A DNA stretch of 64,000 bases from NCBI RefSeq assembly GCF_029227915.1, contig NC_079883.1, positions 30,568,001-30,632,000 on the forward strand, read 5' to 3'. Under the pieces are notes generated by a model. That model was not told the origin of the DNA. It saw only the letters and a list, made by a program, of their open reading frames with translations, and did no database searches. Position 1 is the stretch's first letter; the number at the start of each line of letters is the position of its first letter. Positions 9,541 to 23,538 of this stretch are shown piece by piece. This DNA comes from Hydractinia symbiolongicarpus (lineage: Eukaryota > Cnidaria > Hydrozoa > Anthoathecata > Hydractiniidae). The position numbers and the translations under genes are program-made.

Positions 9541-11546
9541 AGCGTCTCATCAAAAATGAAAACATTTTTGAAAACTAAAAGTCTCATGCGTTTTAGTGGT
9601 AAAAAAAAAAAATCGTTCGGGAAATGAGTTTACACCCTGGGTACTTTCTTTGTATACTTTTGACTATACGACCGAGTCCGGGATTTACGGGAAATCGCAG
9701 GTTTTCGTTTGCCGGCGATTAAACTTCTTTTATTCAGCGTCTCATCAAAAATGAAAACATTTTCGAAAACTACAAGTCTCATGCGTTTTAGTGGTGAAAA
9801 AATAAATTAAAAAATCGTTCGGGAAATGAGTTTACTTCCTGGGTACTTTCTTTGTATACTTTTGACTATACGGGCCAAGCCCGGGATTTACGGGAAATCG
9901 CGAGTTTTCGTTTGCCGGCGATTAAACTTCTTTTATTGAGCGTCTCATCAAAAATGAAAACATTTTTGAAAACTACAAGTCTTATGCGTTTTAGTGGTGA
10001 AAAAATAATTTAAAAAATCGTTCCGGAAATGAGTTTACTCACAGGGTACTTTCTTTGTATACATTCGACTATACGGGCCAAGCCCGGGATTTACGGGAAA
10101 TCGCGGGTTTTCGTTTGCCGGCGATTAAACCTCTTTCATTAAGCGTCTCATCAAAAATGAAAACATTTTTGAAAACTAAAAGTCTCATGCGTTTTGGTGG
10201 TAAAAAAAAAAATCGTTCGGGAAATGAGTTTACACCCTGGGTACTTTCTTTGTATACTTTTGACTATACGGCCGAGTCCGGGATTTACGGGAAATCGCAG
10301 GTTTTCGTTTGCCGGCGATTAAACTTCTTTTATTGAGCGTCTCATCAAAAATGAAAACATTTTTGAAAACTAAAAGTCTCATGCGTTTTGGTGGTAAAAA
10401 AAAAAAATCGTTCGGGAAATGAGTTTACACCCTGGGTACTTTCTTTGTATACTTTTGACTATACGGCCGAGTCCGGGATTTACGGGAAATCGCAGGTTTT
10501 CGTTTGCCGGCGATTAAACTTCTTTTATTGAGCGTCTCATCAAAAATGAAAACATTTTTGAAAACTACAAGTCTTATGCGTTTTAGTGGTGAAAAAATAC
10601 TTTAAAAAATCGTTCCGGAAATGAGTTAACTCACAGGGTACTTTCTTTGTATACATTCGACTATACGGGCCAAGCCCGGGATTTACGGGAAATCGCGGGT
10701 TTTCGTTTGCCGGCGATTAAACCTCTTTCATTAAGCGTCTCATCAAAAATGAAAACATTTTTGAAAACTACAAGTCTCATGCGTTTTAGTGGTAAAAAAA
10801 AATTTAAAAAATCGTTCGGGAAATGAGTTTACTCCCTGGGTACTTTCTTTGTATACATTCGACTATACGGGCCAAGCCCGGATTTACGGGAAATCGCGGG
10901 TTTTCGTTTGCCGGCGATTAAACCTCTTTCATTAAGCGTCTCATCAAAAATGAAAACATTTTTGAAAACTGCAAGTCTCATGCGTTTTAGTGGTAAAAAA
11001 AAAATTTAAAAAATCGTTCGGGAAATGAGTTTACTCCCTGGGTACTTTCTTAGTATACATTCGACTATACGGGCCAAGCCCGGGATTTACGGCAAATCGC
11101 GGGCTTTCGTTTGCCGGCGATTAAACCTCTTTCATTAAGCGTCTCATCAAAAATGAAAACATTTTTGAAAACTACAAGTCTCAAGCGTTTTAGTGGAGAA
11201 AGAAAAATTTAAAAAATCGTTCGGGAAATGAGTTTACTCCCTGGGTACTTTCTTTGTATACATTCGACTATACGGGCCAAGCCCGGGATTTACGGGAAAT
11301 CGCGGGTTTTCGTTTGCCGGCGATTAAACCTCTTTTATTAAGCGTCTCATCAAAAATGAAAACATTTTTGAAAACTACAAGTCTCATGCGTTTTAGTGGT
11401 AAAAAATAATTTCAAAAATCGTTCGGGAAATGAGTTTACTCCCTGGGTACTTTCTTTGTATACATTCGACTATACGGGCCAAGCTCGGAATTTACGGGAA
11501 ATCGCGGGATTTCGTTTGCCGGAGATTAAACGTCTTTCATTAAGCG

Positions 11547-12757
11547 TCTGATCAAAAATGAAAACATTTTTGAAAACTACAAGTCTCAAGCGTTTTAGTG
11601 GTGAAAAAAAAATTTAAAAAAAATCGTTCGGGAAATGAGTTTACTCCCTGGGTACTTTCTTTGTATACATTCGACTATACGGGCCAAGCCCGGGATTTAC
11701 GGGAAAAAGCGGGATTTCGTTTGCCGGCGATTAAACCTCTTTCATTAAGCGTCTCATCAAAAATGAAAACATTTTTGAAAACTACAAGTCTCATGCGTTT
11801 TAGTGGTAAAAAAAAAATTTAAAAAATCGTTCGGGAAATGAGTTTACACCCTGGGTACTTTCTTTGTATACTTTTGACTATACGGGCCGAGTCCGGGATT
11901 TACGGGAAATCGCAGGTTTTCGTTTGCCGGCGATTAAACTTCTTTTATTCAGCGTCTCATCAAAAATGAAAACATTTTTGAAAACTACAAGTCTCATGCG
12001 TTTTAGTGGTGAAAAAATAAATTAAAAAATCGTTCGGGAAATGAGTTTACTTCCTGGGTACTTTCTTTGTATACTTTTGACTATACGGGCCATGCCCGGG
12101 ATTTACGGGAAATCGCGGGTTTTCGTTTGCCGGCGATTAAACTTCTTTTATTCAGCGTCTCATCAAAAATGAAAACATTTTTGAAAACTACAAGTCTTAT
12201 GCGTTTTAGTGGTGAAAAAATAATTTAAAAAATCGTTCCGGAAATGAGTTTACTCACAGGCTACTTTCTTTGTATACATTCGACTATACGGGCCAAGCCC
12301 GGGATTTACGGGAAATCGCGGGTTTTCGTTTGCCGGCAATTAAACTTCTTTTATTCAGCGTCTGATCAAAAATGAAAACTTTTTTGAAAACTACAAGTCT
12401 CAAGCGTTTTAGTGGTGAAAAAAAAATTTAAAAAATCGTTCAGGAAATGAGTTTACTCCCTTGGTACTTTCTTTGTATACATTCGACTATACGGGCCAAG
12501 CCCGGGATTTACGGGAAATCGCGGGATTTCGTTTGCCGGCGATTAAACCTCTTTCATTAAGCGTCTCATCAAAAATGAAAACATTTTTGAAAACTAAAAG
12601 TCTCATGCGTTTTAGTGGTAAAAAAAAAAATCGTTCGGGAAATGAGTTTACACCCTGAGTACTTTCTTTGTATACTTTTGACTATACGGCCGAGTCCGGG
12701 ATTTACGGGAAATCGCAGGTTTTCGTTTGCCGGCGATTAAACTTCTTTTATTCAGCG
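11547..12757 (+). repeat. 6-mer unit, dispersed copy (~1211 bp)
   Basis: The same monomer order as the tandem copies starting at 13771, including one A-only short monomer near 12620. It is separated from them by about 1 kb of other monomers. The tract near 11615 is two bases longer than in its relatives. Confidence 0.75.
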
Positions 12758-13770
12758 TCTCATCAAAAATGAAAACATTTTTGAAAACTACAAGTCTCAT
12801 GCGTTTTAGTGGTGAAAAAATACTTTAAAAAATCGTTCGGGAAATGAGTTTACTTCCTGGGTACTTTCTTTGTATACTTTTGACTATACGGGCCAAGCCC
12901 GGGATTTACGGGAAATCGCGGGTTTTCGTTTGCCGGCGATTAAACTTCTTTCATTCAGCGTCTCATCAAAAATGAAAACATTTTTGAAAACTACAAGTCT
13001 TATGCGTTTTAGTGGTGAAAAAATAATTTAAAAAATCGTTCCGGAAATGAGTTTACTCACAGGGTACTTTCTTTGTATACATTCGACTATACGGGCCAAG
13101 CCCGGGATTTACGGGAAATCGCGGGTTTTCGTTTGCCGGCGATTAAACGTCTTTCATTAAGCGTCTTATCAAAAATGAAAACATTTTTGAAAACTACAAG
13201 TCTCATGCGTTTTAGTGGTAAAAAAAAAATTAAAAAATCGTTCGGGAAATGAGTTTACTCCCTGGGTACTTTCTTTGTATACATTCGACTATACGGACCA
13301 AGCCCGGGATTTACGGGAAATCGCGGGTTTTCGTTTGCCGGCGATTAAACCTCTTTCATTAAGCGTCTCATCAAAAATGAAAACATTTTTGAAAACTACA
13401 AGTCTCATGCGTTTTAGTGGTAAAAAAAAATTTAAAAAATCGTTCGGGAAATGAGTTTACTTCCTGGGTACTTTCTTTGTATACATTCGACTATACGGGC
13501 CAAGCCCGGGATTTACGGGAAATCGCGGGATTTCGTTTGCCGGCGATTAAACCTCTTTCATTAAGCGTCTCATCAAAAATGAAAACATTTTTGAAAACTG
13601 CAAGTCTCATGCGTTTTAGTGGTAAAAAAAAAATTTAAAAAATCGTTCGGGAAATGAGTTTACTCCCTGGGTACTTTCTTTGTATACTTTTGAATATGCG
13701 GGCCGAGTCCGGGGTTTACGGGAAATGGCGGGTTTTCGTTTGCCGGCGATTAAACTTCTTTTTTTCAGCG

Positions 13771-14980
13771 TCTGATCAAAAATGAAAACATTTTTGAAAA
13801 CTACAAGTCTCAAGCGTTTTAGTGGTGAAAAAAAAAATTAAAAAATCGTTCGGGAAATGAGTTTACTCCCTGGGTACTTTCTTTGTATACATTCGACTAT
13901 ACGGGCCAAGCCCGGGATTTACGGGAAAAAGCGGGATTTCGTTTGCCGGCGATTAAACCTCTTTCATTAAGCGTCTCATCAAAAATGAAAACATGTTTGA
14001 AAACTACAAGTCTCATGCGTTTTAGTGGTAAAAAAAAAATTTAAAAAATCGTTCGGGAAATGAGTTTACACCCTGGGTACTATCTTTGTATACTTTTGAC
14101 TATACGGGCCGAGTCCGGGATTTACGGGAAATCGCAGGTTTTCGTTTGCCGGCGATTAAACTTCTTTTATTCAACGTCTCATCAAAAATGAAAACATTCT
14201 TGAAAACTACAAGTCTCATGCGTTTTAGTGGTGAAAAAATAAATTAAAAAATCGTTCGGGAAATGAGTTTACTTCCTGGGTACTTTCTTTGTATACTTTT
14301 GACTATACAGGCCATGCCCGGGATTTACGGGAAATCGCGGGTTTTCGTTTGCCGGCGATTAAACTTCTTTTATTCAGCGTCTCATCAAAAATAAAAACAT
14401 TTTTGAAAACTACAAGTCTTATGCGTTTTAGTGGTGAAAAAATAATTTAAAAAATCGTTCCGGAAATGAGTTTACACACAGAGTACTTTCTTTGTATACA
14501 TTCGACTATACGGGCCAAGCCCGGGATTTACGGGAAATCGCGGGTTTTCGTTTGCCGGCAATTAAACTTCTTTTATTCAGCGTCTGATCAAAAATGAAAA
14601 CTTTTTTGAAAACTACAAGTCTCAAGCGTTTTAGTGGTGAAAAAAAAATTTAAAAAATCGTTCGGGAAATGAGTTTACTCCCTTGGTACTTTCTTTGTAT
14701 ACATTCGACTATACGGGCCAAGCCCGGGATTTACGGGAAATCGCGGGATTTCGTTTGCCGGCGATTAAACCTCTTTCATTAAGCGTCTCATCAAAAATGA
14801 AAACATTTTTGAAAACTAAAAGTCTCATGCGTTTTAGTGGTAAAAAAAAAAAATCGTTCGGGAAATGAGTTTACACCCTGGGTACTTTCTTTGTATACTT
14901 TTGACTATACGGCCGAGTCCGGGATTTACGGGAAATCGCAGGTTTTCGTTTGCCGGCGATTAAACTTCTTTTATTCAGCG
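13771..14980 (+). repeat. 1210-bp 6-mer unit, copy 1
   Basis: Begins at TCTGATCAAA. It is five monomers of about 203 bp plus one A-only monomer of 195 bp, which explains 1210 bp. Single differences from the next copy include CATGTTTG near 13993 and the ACACACAGAG box near 14473. Confidence 0.84.
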
Positions 14981-16190
14981 TCTGATCAAAAATGAAAACA
15001 TTTTTGAAAACTACAAGTCTCAAGCGTTTTAGTGGTCAAAAAAAAATTTAAAAAATCGTTCGAGAAATGAGTTTACTCCCTGGGTACTTTCTTTGTATAC
15101 ATTCGACTATACGGGCCAAGCCCGGGATTTACGGGAAAAAGCGGGATTTCGTTTGCCGGCGATTAAACCTCTTTCATTAAGCGTCTCATCAAAAATGAAA
15201 ACATTTTTGAAAACTACAAGTCTCATGCGTTTTAGTGGTAAAAAAAAAATTTAAAAAATCGTTCGGGAAATGAGTTTACACCCTGGGTACTTTCTTTGTA
15301 TACTTTTGACTATACGGGCCGAGTCCGGGATTTACGGGAAATCGCAGGTTTTCGTTTGCCGGCGATTAAACTTCTTTTATTCAGCGTCTCATCAAAAATG
15401 AAAACATTTTTGAAAACTACAAGTCTCATGCGTTTTAGTGGTGAAAAAATAAATTAAAAAATCGTTCGGGAAATGAGTTTACTTCCTGGGTACTTTCTTT
15501 GTATACTTTTGACTATACGGGCCATGCCCGGGATTTACGGGAAATCGCGGGTTTTCGTTTGCCGGCGATTAAACTTCTTTTATTCAGCGTCTCATCAAAA
15601 ATGAAAACATTTTTGAAAACTACAAGTTTTATGCGTTTTAGTGGTGAAAAAATAATTTAAGAAATCGTTCCGGAAATGAGTTTACTCACAGGGTACTTTC
15701 TTTGTATACATTCGACTATACGGGCCAAGCCCGGGATTTACGGGAAATCGCGGGTTTTCGTTTGCCGGCAATTAAACTTCTTTTATTCAGCGTCTGATCA
15801 AAAATGAAAACTTTTTTGAAAACTACAAGTCTCAAGCGTTTTAGTGGTGAAAAAAAAATTTAAAAAATCGTTCGGGAAATGAGTTTACTCCCTTGGTACT
15901 TTCTTTGTATACATTCGACTATACGGGCCAAGCCCGGGATTTACGGGAAATCGCGGGATTTCGTTTGCCGGCGATTAAACCTCTTTCATTAAGCGTCTCA
16001 TCAAAAATGAAAACATTTTTGAAAACTAAAAGTCTCATGCGTTTTAGTGGTAAAAAAAAAAAATCGTTCGGGAAATGAGTTTACACCCTGGGTACTTTCT
16101 TTGTATACTTTTGATTATACGGCCGAGTCCGGGATTTACGGGAAATCGCAGGTTTTCGTTTGCCGGCGATTAAACTTCTTTTATTCAGCG
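14981..16190 (+). repeat. 1210-bp 6-mer unit, copy 2
   Basis: Direct tandem copy of 13771-14980. Markers spaced exactly 1210 bp include the CTTGGTAC box (14683 and 15893) and the A12 tract (14842 and 16052). Confidence 0.86.
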
Positions 16191-17196
16191 TCTGATCAAA
16201 AATGAAAACATTTTTGAAAACTACAAGTCTCAAGCGTTTTAGTGGTGAAAAAAAAATTTAAAAAATCGTTCGGGAAATGAGTTTACTCCCTGGGTACTTT
16301 CTTTGTATACATTCGACTATACGGGCCAAGCCCGGGATTTACGGGAAAAAGCGGGATTTCATTTGCCGGCGATTAAACCTCTTTCATTAAGCGTCTCATC
16401 AAAAATGAAAACATTTTTGAAAACTACAAGTCTCATGCGTTTTAGTGGTAAACAAAAAATTTTAAAAATCGTTCGGGAAATGAGTTTACACCCTGGGTAC
16501 TTTCTTTGTATACTTTTGACTATACGGGCCATGCCCGGGATTTACGGGAAATCGTGGGTTTTCGTTTGCCGGCGATTAAACTTCTTTTATTCAGCGTCTC
16601 ATCAAAAATGAAAACATTTTTGAAAACTACAAGTCTTATGCGTTTTAGTGGTAAAAAAATAATTTAAAAAATCGTTCCGGAAATGAGTTTACTCACAGGG
16701 TACTTTCTTTGTATACATTCGACTATACGGGCCAAGCCCGGGATTTACGGGAAATCGCGGGTTTTCGTTTGCCGGCAATTAAACTTCTTTTATTCAGCGT
16801 CTGATCAAAAATGAAAACTTTTTTGAAAACTACAAGTCTCAGGCGTTTTAGTGGTGAAAAAAAAATTTAAAAAATCGTTCAGGAAATGAGTTTACTCCCT
16901 TGGTACTTTCTTTGTATACATTCGACTATACGGGCCAAGCCCGGGATTTACGGGAAATCGCGGGATTTCGTTTGCCGGCGATTAAACCTCTTTCATTAAG
17001 CGTCTCATCAAAAATGAAAACATTTTTGAAAACTAAAAGTCTCATGCGTTTTAGTGGTAAAAAAAAAAATCGTTCGGGAAATGAGTTTACACCCTGAGTA
17101 CTTTCTTTGTATACTTTTGACTATACGGCCGAGTCCGGGATTTACGGGAAATCGCAGGTTTTCGTTTGCCGGCGATTAAACTTCTTTTATTCAGCG
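16191..17196 (+). repeat. 6-mer unit, copy 3, missing one monomer
   Basis: Follows copy 2 at the same TCTGATCAAA start, but the CTTGGTAC landmark comes 1007 bp after its copy-2 counterpart, exactly one 203-bp monomer short. The lost monomer lies near 16450-16530. There the GAGTCC-type monomer with GAAAAAATAAATT is absent and the tract reads AAACAAAAAATTTT. Confidence 0.82.
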
Positions 17197-20100
17197 TCTC
17201 ATCAAAAATGAAAACATTTTTGAAAACTACAAGTCTCATGCGTTTTAGTGGTGAAAAAATAATTTAAAAAATCGTTCCGGAAATGAGTTTACTCACAGGG
17301 TACTTTCTTTGTATACTTTTGACTATACGGGCCAAGCCCGGGATTTACGGGAAATCGCGGGTTTTCGTTTGCCGGCGATTAAACGTCTTTCATTAAGCGT
17401 CTTATCAAAAATGAAAACATTTTTGAAAACTACAAGTCTCATGCGTTTTAGTGGTAAAAAAAAAATTAAAAAATCGTTCGGGAAATGAGTTTACTCCCTG
17501 GGTACTTTCTTTGTATACATTCGACTATACGGGCCAAGCCCGGGATTTACGGGAAATCGCGGGTTTTCGTTTGCCGGCGATTAAACCTCTTTCATTAAGC
17601 GTCTCATCAAAAATGAAAACATTTTTGAAAACTACAAGTCTCATGCGTTTTAGTGGTAAAAAAAAATTTAAAAAATCGTTCGGGAAATGAGTTTACTCCC
17701 TGGGTACTTTCTTTGTATACATTCGACTATACGGGCCAAGCCCGGGATTTACGGGAAATCGCGGGATTTCGTTTGCCGGCGATTAAACCTCTTTCATTAA
17801 GCGTCTCATCAAAAATGAAAACATTTTTGAAAACTGCAAGTCTCATGCGTTTTAGTGGTAAAAAAAAATTTAAAAAATCGTTCGGGAAATGAGTTTACTC
17901 CCTGGGTACTTTCTTTGTATACTTTTGAATATGCGGGCCGAGTCCGGGGTTTACGGGAAATGGCGGGTTTTCGTTTGCCGGCGATTAAACTTCTTTTTTT
18001 CAGCGTCTGATCAAAAATGAAAACATTTTTGAATACTACAAGTCTCATGCGTTTTAGTGGTAAAAAAAAAATTTAAAAAATCGTTCGGGAAATGAGTTTA
18101 CACCCTGGGTACTATCTTTGTATACTTTTGACTATACGGGCTGAGTCCGGGATTTACGGGAAATCGCAGGTTTTCGTTTGCCGGCGATTAAACTTCTTTT
18201 ATTCAACGTCTCATCAAAAATGAAAACATTTTTGAAAACTACAAGTCTCATGCGTTTTAGTGGTGAAAAAATAAATTAAAAAATCGTTCGGGAAATGAGT
18301 TTACACCCTGGGTACTTTCTTTGTATACTTTTGACTATACGGGCCATGCCCGGGATTTACGGGAAATCGCGGGTTTTCGTTTGCCGGCGATTAAACTTCT
18401 TTTATTCAGCATCTCATCAAAAATAAAAACATTTTTGAAAACTACAAGTCTTATGCGTTTTAGTGGTGAAAAAATAATTTAAAAAATCGTTCCGGAAATG
18501 AGTTTACTCAAAGGGTACTTTCTTTGTATACATTCGACTATACGGGCCAAGCCCGGGATTTACGGGAAATCGCGGGATTTCGTTTGCCGGCGATTAAACC
18601 TCTTTCATTAAGCGTCTCATCAAAAATAAAAACATTTTTGAAAACTAAAAGTCTCATGCGTTTTAGTGGTAAAAAAAAAAAATCGTTCGGGAAATGAGTT
18701 TACACCCTGGGTACTTTCTTTGTATACTTTTGACTATACGGCCGAGTCCGGGATTTACGGGAAATCGCAGGTTTTCGTTTGCCGGCGATTAAACTTCTTT
18801 TATTCAGCGTCTCATCAAAAATGAAAACATTTTTGAAAACTACAAGTCTCATGCGTTTTAGTGGTGAAAAAATAAATTAAAAAATCGTTCGGGAAATGAG
18901 TTTACTTCCTGGGTACTTTCTTTGTATACTTTTGACTATACGGGCCAAGCCCGGGATTTACGGGAAATCGCGGGTTTTCGTTTGCCGGCGATTAAACCTC
19001 TTTCATTAAGCTTCTCATAAAAAAATGAAAACATTTTTGAAAACTACAAGTCTCATGCGTTTTAGTGGTAAAAAAAAAAATTAAAAAATCGTTCGGGAAA
19101 TGAGTTTACTCCCTGGGTACTTTCTTTGTATACATTCGACTATACGGGCCAAGCCCGGGATTTACGGGAAATCGCGGGTTTTCGTTTGCCGGCGATTAAA
19201 CCTCTTTCATTAAGCGTCTCATCAAAAATGAAAACATTTTTGAAAACTACAAGTCTCATGCGTTTTAGTGGTAAAAAAAAATTTAAAAAATCGTTCAGGA
19301 AATGAGTTTACTCCCTGGGTACTTTCTTTGTATACATTCGACTATACGGGCCAAGCCCGGGATTTACGGGAAATCGCGGGATTTCGTTTGCCGGCGATTA
19401 AACCTCTTTCATTAAGCGTCTCATCAAAAATGAAAACATTTTTGAAAACTGCAAGTCTCATGCGTTTTAGTAGTAAAAAAAAAATTTAAAAAATCGTTCG
19501 GGAAATGAGTTTACTCCCTGGGTACTTTCTTAGTATACATTCGACTATACGGGCCAAGCCCGGGATTTACGGCAAATCGCGGGATTTCGTTTGCCGGCGA
19601 TTAAACCTCTTTCATTAAGCGTCTCATCAAAAATGAAAACATTTTTGAAAACTGCAAGTGTCATGCGTTTTAGTGGTGAAAAGATAATTTAAAAAATCGT
19701 TTTGGAAATGAGTTTACTTACAGGGTACTTTCTTTGTATACTTTTGACTATACGGGCCGAGTCCGGATTTACGGGAAGTCGCGGATTTTCGTTTGCCGGC
19801 GATTAAACTTCTTTTATTCAACGTCTCATCAAAAATGAAATCATTTTTAAAAACTACAAGTCTCATGGGTTTTAGTGGTGAAATAATAATTTAAAAAATC
19901 GTTCGGGAAATGAGTTTACACCCTTTGTACTTTCTTTGTATACTTTTGACTATACGAGCCGAGTCCGGGATTTACGGGAAATCGCTGGTTTTCGTTTGCC
20001 GGCAATTAAACTTCTTTTATTCAGCGTCTGATCAAAAATGAAAACATTTTTAAAAACTACAAGTCTCAAGCGTTTTAGTGGAGGAAGAAAAATTTAAAAA

Positions 20101-20413
20101 ATCGTTCGGGAAATAAGTTTATTCCTTGGGTACTTTCTTTTTATACATTCGACTATACGGGCCAAGCCCGGGATTTACGGGAAATCGCGGGATTTCGTTT
20201 GCCGGCGATTAAACCTCTTTCATTAAGCGTCTCGTCAAAAATGAAAACATTTTTGAAAACTACAAGTCTCATGCGTTTTAGTGGTAAAAAAAATAAATTA
20301 AAAAATCGTTCGGGAAATGAGTTTACACCCTGGGTACTTTCTTTGTGTACTTTTGACTATACGGGCCGAGTCCGGGATTTACGGGAAATCGCAGGTTTTC
20401 GTTTGCCGGCGAT

Positions 20414-20500
20414 TAAACTTCTTTTATTCAGCGTCTCATCAAAAATGAAAACATTTTTGAAAACTACAAGTCTCATGTGTTTTAGTGGTGAAAAAATAAT
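20414..20500 (+). repeat. 87-bp truncated monomer
   Basis: The monomer breaks off in the A-rich tract (ATAATT) and the next begins directly at TAAACTTC, so 116 bp are missing. ATT occurs on both sides of the break as microhomology. The same junction recurs at nine other sites. It carries the private marker CATGTGTTTT. Confidence 0.9.
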
Positions 20501-21600
20501 TAAACTTCTTTTATTCAGCGTCTCATCAAAAATGAAAACATTTTTGAAAACTACAAGTCTCATGCGTTTTAGTGGTAAAAAAAAATTTAAAAAATCGTTC
20601 GGGAAATGAGTTTACTCCCTGGGTACTTTCTTTGTATACATTCGACTATACGGGCCAAGCCCGGGATTTATGTGAAATCGCGGGATTTCGTTCGCCGGCG
20701 ATTAAACTTCTTTTATTCAGCGTCTCATCAAAAATGAAATCATTTTTAAAAACTACAAGTCTCATGGGTTTTAGTGGTGAAATAATAATTTAAAAAATCG
20801 TTCGGGAAATGAGTTTACACCCTGGGTACTTTCTTTGTATACTTTTGACTATACGGGCCGAGTCCGGGATTTACGGGAAGTCGCGGGTTTTCGTTTGCCG
20901 GCGATTAAACTTCTTTTATTCAGCGTCTCATCAAAAATGAAAACATTTTTAAAAACTACAAGTCTCATGGGCTTTAGTGGTGAAATAATAACTTAAAAAA
21001 TCGTTCGGGAAATGAGTTTACACCCTGGGTACTTTATTTCTATACTTTTGACTATACGAGCCGAGTCCGGGATTTACGGGAAATCGCTGGTTTTCGTTTG
21101 CCGGCGATTAAACTTCTTTTGTTCAGCGTCTGATCAAAAATGAAAACATTTTTGAAAACTACAAGTCTCAAGCGTTTTAGTGGTGAAAGAAAAATTTAAA
21201 AAATCGTTCGGGAAATAAGTTTATTCCTTGGGTACTTTCTTTGTATACATTCGACTATACGGGCCAAGCCCGGGATTTACGGGAAATCGCGGGATTTCGT
21301 TTGCCGGCGATTAAACCTCTTTCATTAAGCGTCTCATCAAAAATGAAAACATTTTTGAAAACTACAAGTTTCATGCGTTTTAGTGGTAAAAAAAATTTAA
21401 AAAATCGTTCGGGAAATAAGTTTATTCCTTGGGTACTTTCTTTGTATACATTCGACTATACGGGCCAAGCCCGGGATTTACGGGAAATCGCGGGATTTCG
21501 TTTGCCGGCGATTAAACCTCTTTCATTAAGCGTCTCATCAAAAATGAAAACATTTTTGAAAACTGCAAGTCTCATGCGTTTTAGTGGTAAAAAAAAAATT
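20414..21600 (+). repeat. Block family R, copy 1
   Basis: Truncated unit followed by a fixed order of monomers: AAATTTAAAAAATCG, the GTGAAATCG variant (TGTGAAATCG in this copy), GAAATAATAATTT, GGGCTTTAGTGG, ACTTTATTTCTATAC, AAATAAGTTTATTCC. The same order follows the truncated units at 28757, 30464 and 33183 (offset 8343 to the second copy). The shared ACTTTATTTCTATAC change is a clear tag of common descent. Confidence 0.8.
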
Positions 21601-22007
21601 TAAAAAATCGTTCGGGAAATAAGTTTATTCCTTGGGTACTTTCTTTGTATACATTCGACTATACGGGCCAAGCCCGGGATTTACGGGAAATCGCGGGATT
21701 TCGTTTGCCGGCGATTAAACCTCTTTCATTAAGCGTCTCATCAAAAATGAAAACATTTTTGAAAACTACAAGTTTCATGCGTTTTAGTGGTAAAAAAAAT
21801 TTAAAAAATCGTTCGGGAAATAAGTTTATTCCTTGGGTACTTTCTTTGTATACATTCGACTATACGGGCCAAGCCCGGGATTTACGGGAAATCGCGGGAT
21901 TTCGTTTGCCGGCGATTAAACCTCTTTCATTAAGCGTCTCATCAAAAATGAAAACATTTTTGAAAACTGCAAGTCTCATGCGTTTTAGTGGTAAAAAAAA
22001 AAATTAA
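21241..22007 (+). repeat. 404-bp dimer duplicated in tandem
   Basis: Positions 21241-21603 recur at 21645-22007. The copies share TTTCATGCG in the second GTCT box, the shortened tract GGTAAAAAAAATTT and the AAATAAGTTTATTCC box. Only the last bases of the A tract differ, suggesting a very recent event. The related blocks at 29.6, 31.3 and 34.0 kb have a single copy. Confidence 0.88.
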
Positions 22008-23538
22008 AAAATCGTTCGGGAAATGAGTTTACTCCCTGGGTACTTTCTTAGTATACATTCGACTATACGGGCCAAGCCCGGGATTTACGGCAAATCGCGG
22101 GATTTCGTTTGCCGGCGATTAAACCTCTTTCATTAAGCGTCTCATCAAAAATGAAAACATTTTTGAAAACTGCAAGTGTCATGCGTTTTAGTGGTGAAAA
22201 GATAATTTAAAAAATCGTTTTGGAAATGAGTTTACTTACAGGGTACTTTCTTTGTGTACTTTTGACTATACGGGCCGAGTCCGGATTTACTGGAAGTCGC
22301 GGATTTTCGTTTGCCGGCGATTAAACTTCTTTTATTCAGCGTCTCATCAAAAATGAAATCATTTTTAAAAACTACAAGTCTCATGGGTTTTAGTGGTGAA
22401 ATAATAATTTAAAAAATCGTTCGGGAAATGAGTTTACACCCTTGGTACTTTCTTTGTATACTTTTGACTATACGAGCCGAGTCCGGGATTTACGGGAAAT
22501 CGCTGGTTTTCCTTTGCCGGCGATTAAACTTCTTTTGTTCAGCGTCTGATCAAAAATGAAAACATTTTTGAAAACTACAAGTCTCAAGCGTTTTAGTGGT
22601 GAAAGAAAAATTTAAAAAATCGTTGGGGAAATAAGTTTATTCCTTGGGTACTTTCTTTGTATACATTCGACTATACGGGCCAAGTCCGGGATTTACGGGA
22701 AATCGCGGGATTTCGTTTGCCGGCGATTAAACCTCTTTCATTGAGCGTCTCGTCAAAAATGAAACATTTTTGAAAACTGCAAGTGTCATGCGTTTTAGTG
22801 GTGAAAAGATAATTTAAAAAATCGTTTTGGAAATGAGTTTACTTACAGGGTACTTTCTTTGTATACTTTTGACTATACGGGCCGAGTCCGGATTTACGGG
22901 AAGTCGCGGATTTTCGTTTGCCGGCGATTAAACTTCTTTTATTCAGCGTCTCATCAAAAATGAAATCATTTTTAAAAACTAAAAGTCTCATGGGTTTTAG
23001 TGGTGAAATATTAATTTAAAAAATCGTCCGGGAAATGAGTTTACACCCTGGGTACTTTCTTTGTATACTTTTGACTATACGAGCCGAGTCCAGGATTTAC
23101 GGGAAATCGCTGGTTTTCGTTTGCCGGCGATTAAACCTCTTTTGTTCAGCGTCTGATCAAAAATGAAAACATTTTTGAAAACTACAAGTCTCAAGCGTTT
23201 TAGTAGTGAAAGAAAAATTTAAAAAATCGTTCGGGAAATAAGTTTATTCCTTGGGTACTTTCTTTGTATACATTCGACTATACGGGCCAAGCCCGGGATT
23301 TACGGGAAATCGCGGGATTTCGTTTGCCGGCGATTAAACCTCTTTCATTAAGCGTCTCGTCAAAAATGAAAACATTTTTGAAAACTACAAGTCTCATGCG
23401 TTTTAGTGATAAAAAAAAAAAATTAAAAAATCGTTCGGGAAATGAGTTTACACCCTGGGTACTTTCTTTGTATACTTTTGACTATACGGGCCGAGTCCGG
23501 GATTTACGGGAAATCGCAGGTTTTCGTTTGCCGGCGAT

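Larger units (their letters stand above)
1..9550 (+). repeat. Domain I: satellite with 12-mer and 5-mer duplications
   Basis: This contains only monomers of the family. The variants mix TTACTCACAGGG, TTACTTCCTGGG, TTACACCCTGGG and TTACTCCCTGGG boxes. A-only tracts (about 195-bp monomers) lie near 697, 1298 and 1494. Positions 1-537 recur at 6470-7006, and about 1-1601 recur at 8905-10503 with a handful of changes. There is no gene: the longest frames, of 119 codons, occur four times at 4726, 5741, 7161 and 8176 purely because the DNA is duplicated. Confidence 0.85.
9550..19650 (+). repeat. Domain II: satellite with a 6-mer family
   Basis: This is all monomers of the same family. A 1210-bp six-monomer unit recurs, and a roughly 600-bp block first seen at 2090-2690 reappears at 13215-13815 (offset 11125) and 17451-18050. 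The marker CTTTTTT in the dyad (near 12377, 14599, 15809 and 16819) and the CTGATC...CTCAAG haplotype are frequent. No gene, RNA or foreign element was seen. Confidence 0.83.
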
